A stretch of 35,196 nt of DNA from Sandaracinaceae bacterium (GTDB taxonomy: Bacteria; Myxococcota_A; Polyangia; Polyangiales; Sandaracinaceae). Made by a program: the position numbers and the translations under genes. Under the pieces are notes generated by a model that was not told the origin of the DNA, made no database searches, and saw only the letters and a program-made list of their open reading frames with translations. The number at the start of each line of letters is the position of its first letter. Positions within the stretch are counted from its first letter, which is position 1. Below, in pieces: positions 29,623 through 35,196 of the stretch. The stretch is taken from NCBI GenBank assembly GCA_019694315.1, contig JAIBCE010000042.1:1-35196 (forward strand), read 5' to 3'.

Positions 29623-30534
29623 TCATCGGGCGTCCGAAGGCGGGATATCGAGCAACGCGGCATCGTCGCAGGGGCCGTTGAGAAGCGGATCGGCTCCTAC
29701 GCGACCCTCCCAGCGCGAACGTCCACCGACGCCGCAGTAGTGAACGGAGAGCCCTCCGGAAGATACGAGCGGAAGCGGGTCCAACTCCACGACGAGCGCC
29801 CCTTCCGTGAGCGGACCGTCGCAACTCGCTCGAAGCCCGACAAAATCCTCGCCTGCGCGAAGCGCCGAAGGTTCGAGGGTGCACGCGACACGCTCGCCAG
29901 CCACGAGCACACGAAAGGATGACGTAAGGTCGACATCACTCGTCACGGTTGCCCCACCGAGGACGTTGGCAAGGAAACCGGTCGACGCGGGGACTTCGCC
30001 CGCGGCCAAGAACGCTCCCCCCGACAGTCGAAACAGTGGGTAGTCGGCCTGATAGAAGCGCGTGGTCGACCACCCATCGTGAAACTGATGGTTCACGCCT
30101 CCCGGGAAGCGCTCATCGAACAACTCGGGTCCGAAGTAGCCACGTCGAATTCCGATTCCGCCGAATCGGACCTGCAGGGCGTACCAACCGTCGTCGGGCG
30201 AGAGCGGAGCATCCGGCTCGAAGGAGAACACGCCGCGGTTCCTCGCTTCATCGACGTCGAAGGTCCAGCGGCCCGGGACGACTTCCTCACTCGGCCACCG
30301 AACCAGCCGGAGGTTCCCGTCCCAGGAGGCCAACTCGCCTTCCACAAACTCGTCCCAGGCAAACCAAGGCTCCATCGAGGTTTCGACCGTCACCTCGCCC
30401 CGCCAGTTTGTCTCGAGGTCTCGCATCGGGACGTAGACTGTGTAGTTCACTCCCTGCGTTCCTGGGTCCGCTGCCCGGTCACAGGCCGAGATGGCGATGA
30501 CCGCGGCTGCTGCGATCGGGACCCAACGTGTCAT
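29623..30534 (-). CDS. Lipoprotein of unknown function in the inserted block
   Basis: A 303-aa exported protein. The signal MTRWVPIAAAAVIAISAC ends in a good lipobox (Cys18). The mature part looks all-beta, with many Trp/Tyr/Phe (NLRLVRWPSEEVVPGRWTFD, DGWYALQVRFG) and four Cys besides the lipidated one. I recognise no family. GGGAGGGAG lies 2 bases before the ATG at 30534. Codon choice includes more A/T-ending and rarer codons than the neighbours, matching the block's lower GC. Unlike the other lipoproteins here it has no long Asp-Ala linker. It has its own terminator just downstream, so it behaves as a single-gene unit. Those facts fit recent acquisition. Confidence 0.75.
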   Translation of the reverse strand: MTRWVPIAAAAVIAISACDRAADPGTQGVNYTVYVPMRDLETNWRGEVTVETSMEPWFAWDEFVEGELASWDGNLRLVRWPSEEVVPGRWTFDVDEARNRGVFSFEPDAPLSPDDGWYALQVRFGGIGIRRGYFGPELFDERFPGGVNHQFHDGWSTTRFYQADYPLFRLSGGAFLAAGEVPASTGFLANVLGGATVTSDVDLTSSFRVLVAGERVACTLEPSALRAGEDFVGLRASCDGPLTEGALVVELDPLPLVSSGGLSVHYCGVGGRSRWEGRVGADPLLNGPCDDAALLDIPPSDAR

Positions 30535-30715
30535 GTCTCCCTCCCATCGAAGCTGATCGAAGCGCCCGATGACGGAGCTCGTCCAGGAGTGCTCGAACGA
30601 CAGCACGAATGGCGTGCGCCCCGCGGGAAACGAAACCACGGCTCGATGGTCACGCCAGATGGTGCCGCAGGCTTGATTGTCGTTCCACTGGCTCCTGACA
30701 TTGAATGAATCGACA

Positions 30716-30766
30716 CGCGCGACACGCGCGACAGGAACGACACCGAACGGTGATCGAGCCTGCGGG
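30716..30766 (+). repeat. 51-bp direct repeat, right copy
   Basis: This copy matches 29259-29309 with one mismatch. It still reads in frame as the end of the membrane protein ([11 protein letters not shown], stop at 30751-30753), but without the rest of that gene. It is preceded by an extra CGACACGCG-like unit. It ends 60 bases before the pgi start. Confidence 0.95.
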
Positions 30767-30826
30767 GGCTGCGCCGATCGTCTCGGTGATTGTGTTCGCG
30801 CGCGCGGCTGGCGATCCTCGCGCGCG

Positions 30827-32503
30827 ATGACCACCCGCTTCCCCGAGACCCAGGCCTACGCCGCGCTCCGCGCGCACGCCGACACGCTCCGCCACGTTCC
30901 CCTCGTCGAGATCGCGAACGCTCCCGGGCGCCTCGCCACGATGCAGCACGACGTCGCGGGGCTCTTCGTCGATCTCTCGAAGAACCGCGCGAACGACGCG
31001 ACGCTGGCCCTCCTCGCCCAGCTCGCGCGCGAGCGCGATCTCGCAGGCGGGATCGCGGCGATGTTCTCGGGCGCGAAGATCAACCTCACCGAGCAGCGCG
31101 CGGTGCTGCACGTGGCCCTGCGCAACCGGAGCGATCGCCCCATCGTCGTCGACGGCGCCGACGTGATGCCGGGCGTCCGCGAGGTGCTCGCGAAGATGAA
31201 GGACCTCGTCGATCGCGTGCGCAGTGGTCGCTGGCGCGGCGCGACGGGCGAGCGCATCACCGACGTCGTCAACATCGGCATCGGCGGCTCCGATCTCGGC
31301 CCTCACATGGTGTGCGAGGCCCTCGAGCCGCACTGGAACACCCACGAGGAAGGAGCGATCCGGCCGCACTTCGTCTCGAATGTCGACGGCGCGCACCTCG
31401 CGCGCACGCTCAAGGGCCTGCGCCCCGAGACGACGCTCTTCCTCGTCGCGAGCAAGACCTTCACCACCGAGGAGACGATCGCCAACGCGCGGAGCGCGCG
31501 CGCGTGGCTCACCGCGTCGCTCGGCGATGGCGCCGTGCCCTCGCACTTCGTAGCGCTCTCGACGAACGCGAAGGAGGTGGCCGCGTTCGGCATCGACGTC
31601 GCGAACATGCTGGAGTTCTGGGACTGGGTAGGCGGCCGCTACTCGCTCTGGAGCGCGATCGGCACCTCGATCGCGCTCGCGATCGGCTTCGATCGCTTCG
31701 TGGAGCTGCTCGAGGGCGCCCACGCGATGGACGAGCACTTCCGCACCGCGCCGATCGAGTCGAACGTGCCGGCGCTCATGGCCCTGCTCGGCGTGTTCTA
31801 CGCGAGCTTCTTCGACGCTCACACGCACGCGGTCCTGCCGTACGATCAGTCCCTCCACCGCTTCGCCGCGTGGCTCCAGCAGGGCGACATGGAGAGCAAC
31901 GGCAAGAGCGTCGAGCGCGAGGGGCGCCCGATCCGCGACTACACGACGGGGCCGATCGTGTGGGGTGAGCCAGGCACCAACGGACAGCACGCGTTCTACC
32001 AGCTGCTCCACCAGGGCACGCGCCTCGTGCCGTGTGACTTCGTCGCCCCGCTGCGCTCTCCCTACGCGCTCGACGGCGCGCGCGATCGCCACCACGCGAT
32101 GCTGCTCGCGAACCTCGTGGCCCAGAGCGAGGCCCTGATGATCGGCAAGTCGATCGACACCGTCCGCGCCGAGCTCCGCGCCGAGGGCAAGGCGACGGAG
32201 GAGATCGAGCGCCTCGCGCCGCACAAGGTCTTCGAGGGCAACCGCCCGAGCAACGTGATCTTCTTCGATCGCCTCGAGCCCCGCACGCTGGGCGCCCTCC
32301 TCGCGCTCTACGAGCACCGCATCTTCGTGCAGGGCTGGATCTGGAACGTGAACTCGTTCGATCAGTGGGGCGTGGAGCTGGGGAAGAAGCTCGCGAAGAC
32401 CGTGCTCACCGAGCTCGAGGGCGGCCCCGAGGCGCCGCACGATGCGTCCACCGCGAGCCTCGTGGCCCGCGTGCGCGCGGCGCGCCGCGGAGGCGGCGTG
32501 TGA
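30827..32503 (+). CDS. pgi: Glucose-6-phosphate isomerase
   Basis: A 558-aa protein, usual length, interconverting glucose-6-phosphate and fructose-6-phosphate. Family landmarks: [30 protein letters not shown], the Glu381 motif [19 protein letters not shown], and [14 protein letters not shown] with Lys520. By hand alignment with the E. coli and rabbit enzymes as I remember them, the ring-opening histidine (H386/H388; APAITHNPL in E. coli) falls on Ser or Pro here ([12 protein letters not shown]). A few extra residues lie before the next conserved HH. ATG 30827 gives the normal N terminus, though no clear ribosome site precedes it. It overlaps the following gene by four bases. Confidence 0.95.
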   Translation: MTTRFPETQAYAALRAHADTLRHVPLVEIANAPGRLATMQHDVAGLFVDLSKNRANDATLALLAQLARERDLAGGIAAMFSGAKINLTEQRAVLHVALRNRSDRPIVVDGADVMPGVREVLAKMKDLVDRVRSGRWRGATGERITDVVNIGIGGSDLGPHMVCEALEPHWNTHEEGAIRPHFVSNVDGAHLARTLKGLRPETTLFLVASKTFTTEETIANARSARAWLTASLGDGAVPSHFVALSTNAKEVAAFGIDVANMLEFWDWVGGRYSLWSAIGTSIALAIGFDRFVELLEGAHAMDEHFRTAPIESNVPALMALLGVFYASFFDAHTHAVLPYDQSLHRFAAWLQQGDMESNGKSVEREGRPIRDYTTGPIVWGEPGTNGQHAFYQLLHQGTRLVPCDFVAPLRSPYALDGARDRHHAMLLANLVAQSEALMIGKSIDTVRAELRAEGKATEEIERLAPHKVFEGNRPSNVIFFDRLEPRTLGALLALYEHRIFVQGWIWNVNSFDQWGVELGKKLAKTVLTELEGGPEAPHDASTASLVARVRAARRGGGV

Positions 32504-34125
32504 GCCACGACGAGGGCGCCAGCGCCCTTCGCGCGACCGAGGTCTCGGTGGGGACCTGGGGGCGCGATCTGGTGGTGGGCTGGAGCGCCCCGTGGGGGCC
32601 CTCGCTCGCGCGCATCGTTCGAGGCTCGAGCGGCGACCGGGAGGACGGAGACCTCAGCGCGCTCGTGCTCGGCGCGCGAGGCGCCGCGCGACAACCGCCC
32701 CAGCTCGTGACGCTGGGTGAGAGGCTCGCGTGCGCGTGGATCGACGTCGACGGCGGGAGCGCGGCCGTGCTCGAAGAGCCCCACGATCACGTGGGATCCA
32801 CGCCGGTGACGGTGCTGGCGCTGCGCGGCGCCAAGGGCGCGCACGCGCTCGAGATCGGCAAGCGCTCCTCGCTCGGCGGCGACGCACGTGCGCTCGCGGT
32901 GGCCGCCGGGGAGGCCGGCCCTGCGTGGATCGCGGTCGCCAGCGCTTCGGGGGTGCGCCTCGCGACGCTGCGCGACGATGGGACCGTCTCCTGGGATCCG
33001 ACGCCGTGGATCGCACGCCAGGCAGGCGTGCCGCGCCTCGCGCTCGCGGAGGTTCGCGGCCAGCCGATCCTCTGCGCGCTCTATCCGAACGAGCGAGAGC
33101 TCTTGGTCGTCCGGCGCGAGGGCGAGCGGCCCGTGCTCGTGACCCATCGCCTCGAGCAGCCCGTCGTCGAGCTGGCCGTGCAGGCGGCGGGCTCGCGCCT
33201 CGCGGTCGGGCTCCTCGAGTCGAGCGGCGCGCGCGTGTCGTGCGCCTTCGTGGACGCGCGCGGAAAGCTCACGGAGCGGCCCGTCGCCCTCATCGATCGC
33301 TACGCGGGCGAGCACGCGATCGCGCGAATCGATGGGCTCGGCGTGGTGTGGGCCGAGGACGGGTTCCGCCTGATCGCGCGCGACGCAGAGCGTCGTCAGG
33401 CGTACGTGCTGCCCTTCCTCGACGGCGAGCGAGACGCCGAGCGCGTGGGCGTGGTGCCGCGCGTACCGGGCCCTCCGAGCGCGCGCTATTCCGTCCAGCG
33501 CCTCGAGATCGTCGCGGCCGAGCACGACGACGACGAGGGCCGACTGCTCGTCGCACGCACCAAGATCGACGGCACGGAGGCCGCGCCCGTCGAGCTCCGT
33601 CTCGCGCCTCCGTTCGAGGTGGCCCGCGAGCGCGCGCAGACGCGAGCCCACGGGTGCTGCGTCGAGGTGGCGCGCACGATCGCGGGCGCCTCGTATCGAG
33701 ACGCCACGCTCGTGGCGGAGTCGACCGAGGAAGGCGCACGCCTCGAGCTGCCGAGCACCGCCCAGCAGCTGGAGGTGAGCTTCGAGGACGACCGCGCGAT
33801 CGTGGTCACGCTCTCGACGCGCGGAGAGCAGGAGCCGCTCGAGGTCGACCAGAGCTCGTTCGGTCGACTCGCGCGCTGGGTCCGTCATCGCCTCTCCCAC
33901 CGCGAACGAACGCTCGCTGCGCTCGAGGAGGCGTGGGCGCGACGTGTCGCCGAGGAGCTGGCGGAGGGCGCGCGCATCGTCGACGCCGAGGTCCGCGCGA
34001 GCTCGCCCACGGGCGCGATCCTCGAGGTGGTCCTGACGAAGGTGCCACGCGCGGACGTCCTGGCGCGCTGGATCGCCCACGTCCGAGAGGAGCTCGCGGC
34101 AGGCAAGCACCGCGCGAGCCCCTGA
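32500..34125 (+). CDS. Uncharacterised protein translationally coupled to pgi
   Basis: A 541-aa protein of no family I recognise. The GTG at 32500 overlaps the pgi stop as GTGA, which fixes the start. There is no signal peptide and no membrane segment, so it is probably cytoplasmic. Residues 1-430 show repeated short strands ending in RL, VV or LA phrases with alternating charge ([41 protein letters not shown]). This pattern recalls a propeller-like or other repeat fold. The last 100 residues switch to helices with many Arg/Glu ([20 protein letters not shown]). The coupling suggests its amount is tied to that of the isomerase, but no catalytic motif is visible. A hairpin terminator follows. 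Confidence 0.7.
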   Translation: MSHDEGASALRATEVSVGTWGRDLVVGWSAPWGPSLARIVRGSSGDREDGDLSALVLGARGAARQPPQLVTLGERLACAWIDVDGGSAAVLEEPHDHVGSTPVTVLALRGAKGAHALEIGKRSSLGGDARALAVAAGEAGPAWIAVASASGVRLATLRDDGTVSWDPTPWIARQAGVPRLALAEVRGQPILCALYPNERELLVVRREGERPVLVTHRLEQPVVELAVQAAGSRLAVGLLESSGARVSCAFVDARGKLTERPVALIDRYAGEHAIARIDGLGVVWAEDGFRLIARDAERRQAYVLPFLDGERDAERVGVVPRVPGPPSARYSVQRLEIVAAEHDDDEGRLLVARTKIDGTEAAPVELRLAPPFEVARERAQTRAHGCCVEVARTIAGASYRDATLVAESTEEGARLELPSTAQQLEVSFEDDRAIVVTLSTRGEQEPLEVDQSSFGRLARWVRHRLSHRERTLAALEEAWARRVAEELAEGARIVDAEVRASSPTGAILEVVLTKVPRADVLARWIAHVREELAAGKHRASP

Positions 34126-34147
34126 AGCTGGGGCCCCGCGCGGGAGC

Positions 34148-34190
34148 ATTCGCGTCAGCGAATCGAGCGGGGTGCCCCGCCTCGCGGGGC
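34148..34190. terminator. Two-hairpin, possibly bidirectional terminator
   Basis: Between two convergent genes lie ATTCGC/GCGAAT with a 4-base loop (34148-34163) and GCCCCGC/GCGGGGC with a 3-base loop (34174-34190). The second stem is very stable and could stop transcripts from either side. There is no T run, as is common in high-GC genomes. Confidence 0.5.
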
Positions 34191-34210
34191 GCATGCCCCC
34201 TCCGGCGAGC

Positions 34211-35194
34211 TCAGGGAGCTTCTGCCGGAGGCGAGGAGAGCTTCGGCACGGGCGTGCGATCCCTTCGCGGCGCGCGGAGATTCACCCGGAACGCCGCGCC
34301 TCCGAGGAGCTCGGAGCGCCGCACGGTCGCCTCGCCGCCGTGGAGGTGCGCGCAGGTCCGGACCGACACCAGCCCGAGCCCCGTGCCGCGATCCTTGGTC
34401 GTGTAGAAGGGCTCGAAGATGCGATCGACGGCCGTCACACCGGCACCGTCGTCGTGCACCTCGATGTCGATCGCGCCCTCCACCCGGTTTGCACGCACGA
34501 GCACCTGACCGCCCTCGGGCGCGGCCTCGAGCGCGTTGCGCACGAGGTTCGCAACGACCTGCTGGACGAGCGTCGGATAGACCTCGGCCACGAGCGTGCT
34601 CGGGAGCTCGCAGCGAAGCGAGCGCGAGCGCGCGCCGGGGTGGTGGCGAAGCAGCTCGACCGCATCATGCACGAGCGCCGCGACGTCGACCTCGCGGGCG
34701 GGGCCCGCAGCGGCGCTGCTGCCCGCGCGGCTCAGCTGGATCGCGAGCGCGCTCGCGTGATCGATCGCCGTGCGCAGGTCGGCGACGATCGCGTCGCGGT
34801 CCTCCGCAAGGGGCTCCTCCTCGAGGAGCTCCGCGCTCGTGCGGGCCACGGCGAGGGAGTTCTTGAAGTCGTGCGCGATCGACGCTGCCAGGAGGCCAGG
34901 CAGCGACTGCTGCTCTGCGCGGAGCAGCACCTCGCGCCCTCGTGCCACCTCGTCGGCAGAGTAGAGGAGGCGCTGGAACATCACGCGGGAGAGCGCGAAC
35001 AGCGCGAGGCCCGTGACGAGCACGAAGGCCATGCCCTTGTAGAGCTCGATGTTCTGGAGATCCTCGAGCGACGACGCGAACGTGGCCGCGATGCGGCCCG
35101 AGACGGCGATGTCGACGCCCGCCTCGACCACGCCCGCGGCCGCGAGCGTGGCCGCATAGGTTGTCGCCCGCCGCAAGCTCGCCCGCGAGACCAT
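34211..35194 (-). CDS. Sensor histidine kinase (may be cut at the window edge)
   Basis: A 327-aa membrane kinase. Two hydrophobic segments near residues 12-32 and 52-73 flank a short external loop. A coiled stretch and the phospho-acceptor region SIAHDFKNSLAV (His108) come next. The HATPase domain is complete: N box LVRNALEA, G1 DDGAG, F box FEPFYTTK, G2 GTGLGL. It ends with a basic Pro-rich tail. There is no PAS or HAMP domain. The ATG at 35194 is only two bases from the window end, so the real start may lie further upstream. No response regulator is visible here; the partner could be next door outside the window. It is convergent with the uncharacterised pgi-linked gene. Confidence 0.88.
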   Translation of the reverse strand: MVSRASLRRATTYAATLAAAGVVEAGVDIAVSGRIAATFASSLEDLQNIELYKGMAFVLVTGLALFALSRVMFQRLLYSADEVARGREVLLRAEQQSLPGLLAASIAHDFKNSLAVARTSAELLEEEPLAEDRDAIVADLRTAIDHASALAIQLSRAGSSAAAGPAREVDVAALVHDAVELLRHHPGARSRSLRCELPSTLVAEVYPTLVQQVVANLVRNALEAAPEGGQVLVRANRVEGAIDIEVHDDGAGVTAVDRIFEPFYTTKDRGTGLGLVSVRTCAHLHGGEATVRRSELLGGAAFRVNLRAPRRDRTPVPKLSSPPAEAP

Positions 35195-35196
35195 GC

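Larger units (their letters stand above)
29310..30715. mobile_element. Putative inserted block between 51-bp direct repeats
   Basis: About 1.4 kb lying between two nearly identical 51-bp direct repeats. Three 60-base rows counted by hand inside it gave 62%, 63% and 65% GC, against 75% and 77% for rows in rlmN and pgi. It holds a hairpin-rich stretch, one minus-strand lipoprotein gene and that gene's terminator. No transposase or recombinase is present. Removing the block plus one repeat copy would bring the membrane protein gene to 73 bases before pgi. I infer an insertion or tandem-duplication event; the mechanism is unknown. Confidence 0.5.

Overview
The window is a 35 kb piece of a very GC-rich bacterial chromosome; two 60-base rows I counted by hand gave 75-77% GC. 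Several traits point to a myxobacterium (Myxococcota), perhaps a Sandaracinus-like member: two Ser/Thr protein kinases with Ala/Pro/Gly-rich linkers and a C-terminal membrane anchor, many lipoproteins with Asp-Ala-rich linkers behind the lipobox, and a mix of starch/glycogen enzymes with PfaD. The taxon is inferred from style, not from a marker gene. I see no rRNA, tRNA, CRISPR array, transposase or integrase. Long ORFs mirror nearly every gene on the opposite strand, as expected at this GC content.

Layout. 1-2529 (+): the 3' part of a biotin carboxylase fused to a biotinyl domain, overlapping a small Cys-rich lipoprotein. 2813-5506 (-): pyruvate phosphate dikinase. 5701-7839 (-): a secreted GH13 amylase lipoprotein. 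7990-9624 (+): a membrane-anchored Ser/Thr kinase. 9652-10518 (-) and 10583-11116 (+): a Nit-type amidase and a PAP2-like membrane protein, divergent. 11216-13478 (+): a DUF1877 protein and a second Ser/Thr kinase, one base apart. 13536-20539 (-): a tight five-gene unit of three lipoproteins and two parvulin/SurA-like proteins. 20784-23793 (-): glycogen phosphorylase followed by a DUF2452 protein. 23869-29296 (+): an Asp-rich lipoprotein, a stand-alone PfaD, a flavin-dependent halogenase-like enzyme, an RlmN-type radical SAM methyltransferase and a small membrane protein. 29310-30715: a lower-GC block (62-65% in three counted rows) carrying one lipoprotein gene with its own terminator, bounded by two copies of a 51-bp direct repeat. 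30827-34125 (+): glucose-6-phosphate isomerase overlapping a gene of unknown function. 34211-35194 (-): a sensor histidine kinase running to the window edge.

How the genes may work together. Pyruvate phosphate dikinase, extracellular amylase, glycogen phosphorylase and glucose-6-phosphate isomerase form a scattered set for starch/glycogen use and gluconeogenic flux. The 13536-20539 unit looks like an envelope module in which surface lipoproteins are made together with their own periplasmic chaperones; both parvulin-like domains appear to lack the usual histidines. The PfaD/halogenase pair hints at a small secondary-metabolism function, but no carrier protein or synthase is present. The strongest directly visible structural oddity is the 51-bp repeat. 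Its left copy contains the stop codon of the 125-aa membrane protein gene and its right copy lies just before the isomerase gene, as if about 1.4 kb had been inserted between genes that were once adjacent.
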